Shown: piece after piece, positions 1 to 8,023 of the stretch
Position numbering within the stretch: the stretch's first letter is position 1
Layout: each line of letters starts with the position of its first letter
Position numbers and translations under genes: made by a program
Notes under the pieces: model-generated
Databases searched by the model: none
What the model saw: the letters and a program-made list of their open reading frames with translations, nothing else
What the model was told of the DNA's origin: nothing
Origin: JAAYXE01 sp964391195
Lineage (GTDB): Bacteria > Chloroflexota > Anaerolineae > Anaerolineales > UBA4823
Length of the DNA stretch: 64,000 bases
Direction of reading: 5' to 3'
NCBI GenBank assembly: GCA_964391195.1
Contig: CAYMLG010000003.1
Location: 1-64,000, forward strand

Positions 1-12
1 CTCTATAGAGAA

Positions 13-63
13 ATTGTTGTGTTGGGTGTGGGCTGAGAAATCGCCCACACCCAACCCAACAAT
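13..63. repeat. Long hairpin, G/T-rich left arm
   Basis: Arms 13-33 and 43-63 are complementary over 21 bases with one G-T mismatch, and begin and end with ATTGTTG and CAACAAT. The left arm is almost free of C and A. The same end motif and arm style recur in the hairpins at 7152-7202 and 26034-26100, so this is probably a member of a dispersed family. It is not followed by a T-run on either strand. Confidence 0.6.
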
Positions 64-83
64 CGGTACTGGATGCATGAAAA

Positions 84-115
84 TCGAGCGGGCTGAAGGA
101 TCTCAGCCCGCTCGA
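84..115 (-). terminator. Terminator of the M32 carboxypeptidase gene
   Basis: A perfect 13-bp stem (84-96 with 103-115) and a 6-base loop lie 25 bases beyond the carboxypeptidase stop codon. Read on the minus strand the stem is followed by ATTTTC, a short T-run, as in an intrinsic terminator. Confidence 0.65.
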
Positions 116-140
116 CGTCCAGAGCGTAAGTATGGAGAAC

Positions 141-1646
141 TTACCCGAGCCCGTAGATTTCGCTGTACTTGCGCCGCAGATAGCGCATGTAGGGCGCCGG
201 GTCGATCTTTGAGCCGGTCACCCGCTGCACCAGTTCCTGGGGTTCGAACTTGGACCCGTGAACGTGAACCTTCTCGCGCAGCCAGCTCAGCAGATGGGAG
301 AAATCTCCCTTCCGGATTTGATCCGCCAGTTCAGGGATATCCCGCTCGATACATTCCCACAACTGGGCTGAAATCAGGTTGCCCAGGGCGTATGTAGAAA
401 AATAACCGATTGCCCCGCCAGACCAGTGCACGTCCTGGAGCACGCCCAGCGCGTCGGTGGGCGGGGTGATCCCCAGGTATTCCTGCATCTTGCTGTTCCA
501 GACTTCCGGCAGATCCTTCACCGCCAAAGCGCCTTCCATCAATGCAATCTCGATCTCCAGGCGGAGCATAATATGCAGGTTGTAAGTCGCCTCATCGGCT
601 TCGACCCGGATCAGCGAAGGCTCGACTTTGTTGATCGCTTTGTAGAAAGTCCCCAGATCTACACCGCCAAGCTGGCTGGGGAAGTACGCCTGCAAGCGAG
701 GGTAGAAGTGCTCCCAGAAAGGCAGCGAGCGCCCGACCAGGTTCTCCCACATCCGGGACTGCGACTCGTGCACCGCCAGAGATGCGCCGTTCGAGAGCGG
801 GGTCCGATACAGGTTCGCTCCCACACCCTGCTCGTACATGGCGTGCCCGGCCTCGTGCATCGTGCTGAACATCGCCGAGGTGACCAGGTCGGGGATTGTG
901 CGGGTGGTGATCCGCACATCATCCCGGCCAAAATGGATGGTGAAGGGGTGCGCCGACTTATCCTGCCGGCCGCGGCTCCAGTCATACCCAAACTTCGTCA
1001 CCACTTCGACCCCAAAATCCCACTGCTTCTGCTCATCGAAATTTTGGTGCAGGAAAGTGTCATCTACCTGAGGCCGTTCAGAGATCTCCTTAATTAGCGC
1101 CACTTGTTCTGGCCGCAGCGCTTCGAAGATCGCCTTGACATCCTGAGTCTTCAGCCCCGGCTCGAAATCGTCCAGGAGTGGATCGTAAACGTGATCGTAC
1201 GGAGCGAACAGCTCGGCATACTGTTTCCGCAGCGCGACGATCTTTTCCAGGTAGGGCTGGAAGTGGGCGAAATCATTTTTCTCCCGCGCCTCCACCCACA
1301 CCGTATGAGCCACGGTGGTCAGTTGTGCGAACTCCACCACCATCTCCGGTGGGACTTTCTTCGATTTCTCATAGTCCCGGAGCGCCACCTTGATCAGGCG
1401 GGCGTCATCCGAATCGGGATCGAGCTGTTCGGCGTAAGGTTTCAAATCCTCGAGCAGCCTTCCCATTTCATCAGACGTCCCCATCTCATGCGCGATCCGG
1501 CTGACCGTCCCAAGCTGGTAGCCTCGCAGCTCGGCCCCGCCGGGCGGCATATTCACCTGCTGGTCCCAACCCAACAGGGAGACCACCCCATTCAAGTCGG
1601 CGAGTTCGGCTAATTTGGTTTTCAGATTTTGCAGTTTCTCTTCCAT
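141..1646 (-). CDS. Carboxypeptidase Taq, peptidase family M32
   Basis: Cytosolic zinc metallocarboxypeptidase that removes C-terminal residues from peptides. The 501-residue length is normal for family M32. The family signatures are visible in order: HPF near residue 233, DDVRITT near 242, the zinc motif HEAGH at 264-268, HESQS near 293 with the likely third metal ligand, and a C-terminal GAIGYFSTYALG segment. There is no signal peptide. The ATG is preceded by AGGATC on the minus strand. It is transcribed away from the serA-like gene's start by only about 36 bases, so the two minus-strand genes probably form one unit, with this gene second. Identification is firm; the physiological substrate is not known. 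Confidence 0.95.
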   Translation of the reverse strand: MEEKLQNLKTKLAELADLNGVVSLLGWDQQVNMPPGGAELRGYQLGTVSRIAHEMGTSDEMGRLLEDLKPYAEQLDPDSDDARLIKVALRDYEKSKKVPPEMVVEFAQLTTVAHTVWVEAREKNDFAHFQPYLEKIVALRKQYAELFAPYDHVYDPLLDDFEPGLKTQDVKAIFEALRPEQVALIKEISERPQVDDTFLHQNFDEQKQWDFGVEVVTKFGYDWSRGRQDKSAHPFTIHFGRDDVRITTRTIPDLVTSAMFSTMHEAGHAMYEQGVGANLYRTPLSNGASLAVHESQSRMWENLVGRSLPFWEHFYPRLQAYFPSQLGGVDLGTFYKAINKVEPSLIRVEADEATYNLHIMLRLEIEIALMEGALAVKDLPEVWNSKMQEYLGITPPTDALGVLQDVHWSGGAIGYFSTYALGNLISAQLWECIERDIPELADQIRKGDFSHLLSWLREKVHVHGSKFEPQELVQRVTGSKIDPAPYMRYLRRKYSEIYGLG

Positions 1647-1682
1647 GCCTGATCCTTTATGATTGAAGTCGGCTCATATAAC

Positions 1683-2624
1683 TTATACCACTTTCCAGCG
1701 AAGTGGTTCACCTCGCAACGCGGCCAGCACTTCTGTAGCGATATCGACCGATGCCCGGGCCTGTGCCTCTGCGGTTTGGGCCCCGATATGGGGCGTAGCG
1801 ATGACATGGGGGTGGGCCACCAGCGCAGTTAGCCCCGGTGGTTCTTGCTGGAAGACATCCAGCGCGGCTCCGGCAACCTGCCCGGACTCCAGGGCGCCGA
1901 GCAGCGCGGTCTCATCGATCACGCCGCCTCGGGCGGCGCAGACCAACCTCACTCCGCGCTTCATCTGGCTCAGCGCCTGGCCGCCGATCATATTTCGCGT
2001 CTCGGGGGTGAGAGGGATATGCAGAGTAATGATATCCGCCTGGCGGAACAGGTCCTCCTGGGGCACCGGTTCCGCGCCCCTCGTGCGGATCGTCTCGGCG
2101 GAAATCAGCGGATCATACCCTAGAACCCGCATCCCGAACGCAGCCGCCCGTTGGGCCACCGTGCTTCCAATGCTGCCCATCCCAACCACACCTAATATTT
2201 TCCCGTAAAGTTCCACCCCTTCAAGCTGCTTTTTGGTCCACTGCCCGGACTTCAGATCCCCATCGGCGCGGGGGATGTTGCGCGCCAGGGAGAGCATCAG
2301 GGCCAGGGTGTGTTCAGCGACAGCGATTGTGGTCGAGACCGGGGCATTGACCACGGCGATATCTCGCGCGGTCGCAGCGACCAGGTCGATGTTGTCCACC
2401 CCAACTCCGGCGCGGCCGACCACCTTCAGCCGCCTGGCAGCCTGAAACACTGCCGGGGTCACCCGGGTTCTCCCCCGCACAATCAGCGCATCATAGTCCT
2501 CTATGATCTGCATCAGTTCGTCTGCATCGATCCCACATCGATCGGCGACCTGCGCTTCATCTCGTAGCAGCGCCAGCCCACGCTCGTCCAGACCATCGGT
2601 GATCAGGATATTCCAATCAGGCAT
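1683..2624 (-). CDS. D-2-hydroxyacid dehydrogenase, SerA-like, short form
   Basis: NAD-dependent dehydrogenase of the D-3-phosphoglycerate dehydrogenase group. The 313-residue protein has the catalytic domain, the Rossmann fingerprint GVVGMGSIG (about residues 145-153), the active-site Arg in CAARGGVID, and the catalytic His in ATPHIGAQT. It ends right after the catalytic domain and lacks the C-terminal regulatory ACT domains of long SerA enzymes, so serine feedback through ACT is not expected. 3-Phosphoglycerate oxidation in serine synthesis is the likeliest role, but no serB or serC lies nearby and other 2-hydroxyacids are possible. RBS GGAGCG precedes the ATG. Confidence 0.88.
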   Translation of the reverse strand: MPDWNILITDGLDERGLALLRDEAQVADRCGIDADELMQIIEDYDALIVRGRTRVTPAVFQAARRLKVVGRAGVGVDNIDLVAATARDIAVVNAPVSTTIAVAEHTLALMLSLARNIPRADGDLKSGQWTKKQLEGVELYGKILGVVGMGSIGSTVAQRAAAFGMRVLGYDPLISAETIRTRGAEPVPQEDLFRQADIITLHIPLTPETRNMIGGQALSQMKRGVRLVCAARGGVIDETALLGALESGQVAGAALDVFQQEPPGLTALVAHPHVIATPHIGAQTAEAQARASVDIATEVLAALRGEPLRWKVV

Positions 2625-2870
2625 GCTTCGCTCCGCAGTGTATGAGTATAACAGGCTGATTGTACCCTATCCAGGACAGGCCCAAGGCGCTATTTTGTCT
2701 TCCGGGGCTGTTTCACTCTGTATGAGCGCCGCCCGGCTGCCACTCGATCCCCTCGCCCGTCGCCCCCCGAGATTGATATATAATCTCTTTATCATTCGCA
2801 CCGGTCGCCTGGACGGCGCCTCTCCGCCATCCTGCCGGGCGAAAATCCTGCGTATCTGAAAGGAGCCGCG

Positions 2871-3197
2871 ATGACCGAACAATACCTGGTGGCGTTGATC
2901 ACCGCCCCATCAGAAGAAGTTGGCGCCCAGATCGCCCGCTCTCTGCTTGAACAAAAACTGGCAGCCTGCGTGAATATTCTCGGCCCTATGCGTTCATTGT
3001 ACTGGTGGGAAGGCGAGATCCAGGACGACCGGGAAGTGCTCCTGCTGGTTAAGACTCGCTCCGGGCTTCTGGAAGATCAACTGATCCCGGCCGTGCAGGC
3101 CATCCATCCCTACCAGGTGCCCGAAGTCATCGCTCTCCCCATCGAAAAAGGCCTGGAAGCCTATCTAAACTGGATTGGAGCCTCAACACGAATATGA
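2871..3197 (+). CDS. cutA: Divalent-cation tolerance protein CutA
   Basis: Small trimeric cytosolic protein of the CutA1 family, linked to copper and divalent-metal tolerance but of uncertain molecular function. The 108-residue length is typical. The family core ACVNILGPMRSLYWWEGE followed by VLLLVKT is clear, as is the C-terminal HPYQVPEVIALP. RBS AAAGGAG stands 6 bases before the ATG. The stop overlaps the next ATG (ATGA), so it is translationally coupled to the MalY-type lyase. The 246 bases upstream carry a TATAAT at 2779-2784, a plausible -10 box, but no convincing -35. Confidence 0.93.
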   Translation: MTEQYLVALITAPSEEVGAQIARSLLEQKLAACVNILGPMRSLYWWEGEIQDDREVLLLVKTRSGLLEDQLIPAVQAIHPYQVPEVIALPIEKGLEAYLNWIGASTRI

Positions 3198-4345
3198 AAT
3201 ATAACTTCGACCTGCAGCCGAACCGGCTAGAAACAGAATGTATCAAGTGGCACGCATACCAACCTGGCGTGCTCCCCATGTGGGTGGCCGATATGGATTT
3301 CCTCTCCCCCGAGCCGGTCATCCGGGCTCTCAGGCAGCGGATCGACCACGGCGTGTATGGCTACCCCAAGGAGAACCCCTGCCTGCGGGAGGCATTCATC
3401 GATTGGGTTGCCCGTAAGTACGGCTGGAAGGTGCAGTCCGAATGGATCATCCTGATCCCCGGGGTAGTGACCGGCTTTAATCTCGCCACCCATGCCTTCG
3501 CCGCGCCGGAGGGCAATGTGCTGATCCAGCCTCCGGTATACCCGCCTTTCCTCCACGCCTCGGAGCACGCCGGAGTCCAGCGCAGGGATGCACCGCTGAC
3601 TCATCTCCCCGATGGCAGCTACGCCATTGATTTCGACCGTTTTACAGCCGCGATTGATGATCGCACCCGAATGTTTATCCTCTGCAACCCTCATAACCCC
3701 GTGGGGCGGGTTTTCAGCCAGGATGAGTTGGAACGGATGGCGGAGATCTGCCTGGCCCGTAACGTGCTCATCTGCTCGGATGAAATCCACTGCGACCTGG
3801 TTTTCTCCGGCAGTCGCCACATCCCCATTGCTTCCCTCTCGCCGGAGGTCGAACAGCGATCGATCACCCTGATGGCCCCGAGCAAGACCTTTAACCTGGC
3901 CGGGCTACAATGTTCTTTTGCCATTATCCCCAATCCCGACCTCCGGGAGCAATACCAGGGAGCCCGCCGCGGGTTGGTCGGGTGGGTGAATGAGATCGGC
4001 CAGATCGCTGCCGAGGCTGCCTACAGTGAAGGCCAGGAATGGCTGCAGCAGTTGATGGTTTACCTGGAAGCGAACCGGGACTTCTTGTTCGATTTCGTTC
4101 AATCTGAGCTGCCGGGGATTAAGATGGCCCGGCCCGAAGGCACCTATCTGGCCTGGTTGGACTGCCGCCAGGCGGGGATTGACGGCTCTCCCCAGGCTTT
4201 CTTCCTGGAAAAGGCACAGGTCGCTCTGAATGATGGCGCAGACTTCGGCCCCGGCGGGGAAGGTTTCGTGCGCCTGAATTTCGGCTGCCCTCGCGCCATG
4301 CTGGAGGAAGCGCTCGTCAGAATGAAAAACGCATTGGCCGCGTGA
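3194..4345 (+). CDS. MalY/PatB-family PLP-dependent cystathionine beta-lyase
   Basis: Fold-type I PLP enzyme of 383 residues. It resembles MalY and PatB, which cleave cystathionine or cysteine S-conjugates to pyruvate, ammonia and a thiol. Visible features are the start typical of the group (WVADMDF near residue 32), LCNPHNPVGRVF near 162, SDEIHCDL near 196, the PLP lysine in APSKTFNLAGLQ near 232, and the C-terminal phosphate-binding Arg in GFVRLNFGCPR. The start overlaps the cutA stop. MalY of E. coli also has a regulatory role, which cannot be judged here. A convergent-gene hairpin follows the stop. Confidence 0.9.
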   Translation: MKYNFDLQPNRLETECIKWHAYQPGVLPMWVADMDFLSPEPVIRALRQRIDHGVYGYPKENPCLREAFIDWVARKYGWKVQSEWIILIPGVVTGFNLATHAFAAPEGNVLIQPPVYPPFLHASEHAGVQRRDAPLTHLPDGSYAIDFDRFTAAIDDRTRMFILCNPHNPVGRVFSQDELERMAEICLARNVLICSDEIHCDLVFSGSRHIPIASLSPEVEQRSITLMAPSKTFNLAGLQCSFAIIPNPDLREQYQGARRGLVGWVNEIGQIAAEAAYSEGQEWLQQLMVYLEANRDFLFDFVQSELPGIKMARPEGTYLAWLDCRQAGIDGSPQAFFLEKAQVALNDGADFGPGGEGFVRLNFGCPRAMLEEALVRMKNALAA

Positions 4346-4369
4346 GTTTACGCGGCGTCGTAAGCCAGA

Positions 4370-4428
4370 ACAGCCACAACGATCCATGGCGGCCGCTTAC
4401 GGCTGTCACCATGGATCGTTGTGGCTGT
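4370..4428. terminator. Long hairpin between convergent genes
   Basis: Arms 4370-4389 and 4409-4428 form a perfect 20-bp stem with a 19-base loop. It sits between the ends of the MalY-type gene (+) and the STAS gene (-) and is likely a bidirectional terminator, although there is no strong T-run on either side. The stem is longer than most intrinsic terminators. Confidence 0.55.
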
Positions 4429-4468
4429 CTATGATCTTTTGCGATCCTGTCCACCATCCGGCGTGGGG

Positions 4469-4825
4469 CTACTTGCTCGCGGCTGAGATCGCCTCCTCTT
4501 CGCTGTCAAGTATCGAGATGGCTTCGTTCAACCGCGTGAGCTCGAAGATCTGTTTGTAGTGTTCGTTCAATCCAAAAGCCAGCAGCTTCTGCTTCTGGCG
4601 GTTCGCCCGGATCAACAGCGTAACCAGCAGCCCGATCCCGGAGCTGTTCATGTAAGCCAGCCGGCTGAAGTTCAGCACGATTGCTTTCACCCCCGGTTGG
4701 CTGGCTTCAGTGTAGGCGTCCATGAGCACATTCTCGGCAAACGCGTTGATCTCACCCTGGATGTCGATCACACTAACCGCCGGATTCACCTTGCGTACAT
4801 CCATTGTCACTGCAACTTTAGACAT
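4469..4825 (-). CDS. STAS-domain anti-sigma factor antagonist (second copy)
   Basis: Single STAS-domain protein of 118 residues, the size of SpoIIAA/RsbV. The phosphorylation-loop region reads LNFSRLAYMNSSGIGLLVTL, with candidate phosphoacceptor serines in NSSG near residue 62. In partner switching the unphosphorylated antagonist binds the anti-sigma kinase and frees the sigma factor. RBS AGGAGG precedes the ATG by 8 bases. It is the last gene of a minus-strand operon with the phosphatase/kinase and another STAS protein. No sigma factor gene is nearby, so the final target is unknown and may be another kind of partner. Confidence 0.85.
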   Translation of the reverse strand: MSKVAVTMDVRKVNPAVSVIDIQGEINAFAENVLMDAYTEASQPGVKAIVLNFSRLAYMNSSGIGLLVTLLIRANRQKQKLLAFGLNEHYKQIFELTRLNEAISILDSEEEAISAASK

Positions 4826-4891
4826 TAGAATTTCCTCCTGGCTTTCTGGTCCCCTTCATCCTACAGCCACTGCGGTCAACCGCAGCACCGT

Positions 4892-5260
4892 TCATCTGGC
4901 CTGCCTGGCCGCCTCTTCGAACGCACTTCCCCGGTCGGGGACGATGCGGATAAAGTCGGATAATCGCGTGATGTGGAATATTTCCAGATAATGATCGCTC
5001 AGCCCGAACGCGACCAATTGCCGTTCAGCCTTGCGCGCTCGAGACATCAGGCCAACGATCAGGGCAATCCCCGTGCTGTTAATATAGCTCACATGGTTGA
5101 AGTCGAGCAAGATCGAGTTCGTCTGGTAGGTTTCTGCTTCAGCATAAGCCGCATTCAAAGCCTGCTCGGCAAAAGAATTGATCTCCCCTCTCAAGACAAT
5201 AATCACCTGCCCCGATATATGGACGATTTCAGCAGTGAAATTACTGCCCGTTTTCGCCAT
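4892..5260 (-). CDS. STAS-domain anti-sigma factor antagonist (first copy)
   Basis: STAS-domain protein of 122 residues, related to but clearly distinct from its downstream neighbour. The key loop reads LDFNHVSYINSTGIALIVGL, with Ser and Thr of INSTG as candidate phosphosites near residue 62. Its start lies inside the end of the phosphatase/kinase gene (20-base overlap), so translation is probably coupled and the two proteins made in fixed proportion. RBS AAGGAGGAG precedes the ATG. Two antagonists served by one kinase/phosphatase suggests either two inputs or two outputs. Confidence 0.85.
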   Translation of the reverse strand: MAKTGSNFTAEIVHISGQVIIVLRGEINSFAEQALNAAYAEAETYQTNSILLDFNHVSYINSTGIALIVGLMSRARKAERQLVAFGLSDHYLEIFHITRLSDFIRIVPDRGSAFEEAARQAR

Positions 5261-6854
5261 CGTCTCCTCCTTCCAGGTTCATAACCAGTTCGAGCTGGTG
5301 ATGGTCTGGACCGGAACTCACCCGCAGTTCATCGACCATATTCTTGATCAGGAACAACCCCCAGCCGCGAGGCGATTGCAACCCTTTCAACTTCGCCTCC
5401 AGGTCTGGTTCTTCGGTGGTCAGGACCGGCTGCCCTGAACCATGATCGCGGATACGGACCAACAACTGCCTTCCGGCTTGGGACACCTCGATGTGCACCG
5501 GCAGGTCCGCCTGGTAGTGGTTGCCGTGCTCCATGGCGTTCATCGTTCCCTCCGCCACGGCGGTCTTCAGCCGTTCCACCTGGGTGGGTGACAGCTCGCA
5601 GGCGCTGAGCGCCTGGGCGACCTTCTCCATCGCTTGCCGTTCGTTTCCCGGTTCGCTCGCCAGATCAAACTCGGCAATGACGCGCACAGCCTGCGGCGCC
5701 TCGGGGACCGGCGCCTTCACCCGCTCCAGAGTCAGCAGGGTGACATCATCTTCCTGTTCCCAGCCTGCCCCGGTGAAGTTCGCCAATGCCTCCACCAGAA
5801 ATTCGATCGCATCTTTCCCGGAAAATTCCGCCAGCATGCTGCGCAGCCGGGGAAAACCGAACATCTCGCCTTGAGGGTTGTGCGCTTCTACCAGGCCGTC
5901 GCTATAAACCAGCAGGCGGTCCCCCGGGGCGAGCAAGGCTTCCTTCTCATCATATTTCATCCCCGGCAGCAGCCCAAGCGGCATCCCCGTCGCCCGCAGT
6001 TCCTCCACCCCATCCCTGGTGTACCGGTAGGGCAGGTTGTGGCCTGCGTTGGCAAACCGCATCTGCCCGTTTTGGGGGTCCAGCACGGCGTACAGGCAAG
6101 TTACGAACATATTATTGGGGATATCCGGGTAGAGCAGCTCATTCGACTGCTCCAGCACCAGCGAGGGTGAAACCAGGCGTTCGGCTGCGCTGCGCAGCAC
6201 GCTGCGAGTGGTGGCCATCACCAGGGCCGCCGGTACCCCCTTATCGGTCACATCCCCAACGAACAGGCCGATCTTGCCATCGGGGAAATGGATGAAGTCG
6301 TAAAAATCACCGCTTACCGCCCGCGCCGGCTGCCAGTAGGCCGCTATTTGCCAGCCGGGTAAGTCCGGCACCTGGCGGGGCAGCAGCGTTTGCTGGATCA
6401 CGCGCGCAACCCGCAGTTCCTGCTCGATACGCTCTCGCTCTCGGGCCTCTTGCTGCTGCTGGCGGGCCAGTTGAGCGACTCGCAAAGCCGGCGCTGCCTG
6501 AGTTGCCAGGTTGCTCAATAAGCGGTGGTCATCACGCGAATATTCCTGCTCGCTTAACCGCGGTCCCAGGTTCAGAAGCCCGATCAGTTCACCCTGGCTC
6601 ACCAGGGGGACGGTGATTTTAACCCCCGCCGATCGAAGTTTTACCAGCGCCGGCGAATCGAGATCCAGCTTATCGATTTCTACCACGCCGGCCGCATTGA
6701 GAAGATAGACCATCAGTGGATCTTCAGGCGACAGATCCAAATCGATGGTCTTCACCCGGCTCGGGCGGTCCTGCATCTCGGTTCGGGCAGTTTGCGCCCC
6801 GGGCTCTTTCCGGCCGGTCAGCACTCTCCAGTATTTTTGGATCCATAAGCTCAT
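5241..6854 (-). CDS. SpoIIE/RsbU-type phosphatase fused to an RsbW-like kinase domain
   Basis: Regulator of about 537 residues. Order: a GAF-like segment (about 40-120), a short coiled coil rich in Q, R and E (about 115-150), a PP2C phosphatase of the SpoIIE/RsbU group (about 150-355; SGDFYDF, FVGDVTDKGVPAA, FANAGHN, YSDGLVEA, DDVTLLTL carry the metal aspartates), and a C-terminal HATPase_c domain (about 380-520; AVAEGTMNAMEHGNH and VRIRDHGSG, the N and G1 boxes). One chain thus holds both the dephosphorylating and phosphorylating activities for the two STAS proteins. I chose the ATG at 6854 because GGAGAG is 9 bases upstream; an ATG at 6869 is only 2 bases from its SD-like sequence. Confidence 0.9.
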   Translation of the reverse strand: MSLWIQKYWRVLTGRKEPGAQTARTEMQDRPSRVKTIDLDLSPEDPLMVYLLNAAGVVEIDKLDLDSPALVKLRSAGVKITVPLVSQGELIGLLNLGPRLSEQEYSRDDHRLLSNLATQAAPALRVAQLARQQQQEARERERIEQELRVARVIQQTLLPRQVPDLPGWQIAAYWQPARAVSGDFYDFIHFPDGKIGLFVGDVTDKGVPAALVMATTRSVLRSAAERLVSPSLVLEQSNELLYPDIPNNMFVTCLYAVLDPQNGQMRFANAGHNLPYRYTRDGVEELRATGMPLGLLPGMKYDEKEALLAPGDRLLVYSDGLVEAHNPQGEMFGFPRLRSMLAEFSGKDAIEFLVEALANFTGAGWEQEDDVTLLTLERVKAPVPEAPQAVRVIAEFDLASEPGNERQAMEKVAQALSACELSPTQVERLKTAVAEGTMNAMEHGNHYQADLPVHIEVSQAGRQLLVRIRDHGSGQPVLTTEEPDLEAKLKGLQSPRGWGLFLIKNMVDELRVSSGPDHHQLELVMNLEGGDDGENGQ

Positions 6855-6954
6855 TCGGCTACTCTCCATTCCCTCAGGCGGATTGTTGGGAAGGTTGTCT
6901 GCAAGGAAGCACAGCTTCTCTCAAACAGATTTTAGCCGCGACCCGTTTGCCCAA

Positions 6955-6978
6955 CGTTACGGAATTCGTTACGAAGCA
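6955..6978. promoter_or_regulatory. Tandem CGTTACG motifs upstream of the phosphatase/kinase gene
   Basis: CGTTACG occurs at 6955-6961 and again at 6967-6973, a 12-base direct repeat, about 100 bases upstream of the phosphatase/kinase start. CGTTACGAAGC recurs at 7891-7901, in front of the SARP-type regulator gene. SARP regulators bind short direct repeats, so a shared operator is possible; this is inference from two sites only. Confidence 0.25.
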
Positions 6979-7120
6979 GCCCCGTATCCGAGCTCCAGGC
7001 GCCATCCGCCCGGCGCTGTCCTTGCCGCATAGGAGTACCGGTGTAAATAATCGAATCTCACCCCAATTGAACGAGATTATAAATCAAATCCAGGCAATCG
7101 ACCAAACAGAATTCATTCCC

Positions 7121-7202
7121 GTGTGCACGCACAACTTGTCAGCAGAAAAGGATTGTTGTTGTGGGTGTCGGCTGCTTCGCCGCCGACACCCACAACAACA
7201 AT
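7121..7202. repeat. Dispersed repeat element with terminal hairpin, copy A
   Basis: A box starting GTGTGCACGCACAACT and ending AAAAGGATTGTTG (7121-7157) leads into a perfect 21-bp hairpin (7152-7172 with 7182-7202). Nearly the same box, differing at two bases, leads into another hairpin at 26004-26100. The hairpin ends 2 bases before the stop of the minus-strand membrane-protein gene, so it could also act as its terminator, but no T-run follows. The 5-prime box has no role in termination, which favours a small mobile or REP-like element. Confidence 0.7.
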
Positions 7203-7204
7203 TA

Positions 7205-7744
7205 CTAATCATTCCCACCGTCCGGTATGTCCCTTTTTGATATGTCAGATTCCTGTCCGCCGCTTCCCGGCTGCAGTTCCTCCAGGCTGCTCAGGTGTGT
7301 GCGAATCCCCAGCACCATCCCATACAGGATGTGGCTTCCAATCAGCGCGTACTGAGGGAAGGCCCGGAGGATTTCCTCCTCACCTTGAGCCAACACTGTT
7401 TGAGTGATCGTAAACAGCAGCCCGCCATAAAGGGCCCCTACTACCCCGGCCAGCCAGGTAGGAGGGGCCAGGCGCCGGGGTTTCACCAAATGGCACAGCA
7501 GACCGAATCCCGATCCATAGAAAGCTGGAACAGCCAGAAAAAGGATGATCACCGGCAGGAGAGAGCCTCCACTTTGAGACACTACCGATGAAAACACACG
7601 CGACAGGCCGAGACCAGGGATCCAACTCATCCCGAACAGGAGCCCGCCCGCCAGCACCCCGGCCTGAACCCCGCTGAACAAACCATCCACTACGGAGTCC
7701 CCCGGGGATTTACTCGATCGCTTGATCTGTCTCTTATCGTTCAT
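7205..7744 (-). CDS. Small integral membrane protein of unknown function
   Basis: I do not recognise a family. The 179-residue protein has a charged N-terminus (NDKRQIKRSSK) followed by three or four likely membrane spans: about GLFSGVQAGVLAGGLLFGM, LLPVIILFLAVPAFYGSGFG, WLAGVVGALYGGLLFTIT and a weaker one near ALIGSHILYGMVLGI. The C-terminus is polar. The glycine-rich spans resemble small YqhR-like or DUF-type membrane proteins, but this is only an impression. I chose ATG 7744; a GTG at 7756 is also in frame. It is divergent from the SARP-type regulator gene and shares its upstream region. Confidence 0.6.
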   Translation of the reverse strand: MNDKRQIKRSSKSPGDSVVDGLFSGVQAGVLAGGLLFGMSWIPGLGLSRVFSSVVSQSGGSLLPVIILFLAVPAFYGSGFGLLCHLVKPRRLAPPTWLAGVVGALYGGLLFTITQTVLAQGEEEILRAFPQYALIGSHILYGMVLGIRTHLSSLEELQPGSGGQESDISKRDIPDGGND

Positions 7745-7890
7745 CTGCACACCCACCGAAATACCACCTGTTCACGCCGTTTGCTCCATAAGGCATGTTG
7801 AGAAAATACCGGCTGCTCACCGGTTCACTGTTCTGGTCAGTCATTTTCTCCAATTATAAGCAGGGGCCGAATCCCGGACGCAACCATAAT

Positions 7891-7901
7891 CGTTACGAAG
7901 C
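7891..7901. promoter_or_regulatory. Single CGTTACGAAGC motif upstream of the SARP-type regulator
   Basis: CGTTACGAAGC at 7891-7901 matches the motif at 6967-6977. It lies in the 280-base divergent region between the membrane-protein gene (-) and the SARP-type gene (+), which also has a TAAAAT at 7967-7972 that could serve as a -10 box. Confidence 0.2.
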
Positions 7902-8023
7902 GAGCCGAAAACCTCCTTCGTTCTGATATTTACCCTCACACCTGGTCCGAAAAGGAATTTTTAGAGTAAAATTGTCACCAATTGACAAGGATCCATCTCT
8001 ACCGTGAGGAGCGCTTTACCCAT

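Noticed and set aside
14..397. Open frame on the plus strand opposite the carboxypeptidase
   Set aside because: Antisense to a well-supported gene, no RBS, composition of a shadow frame.
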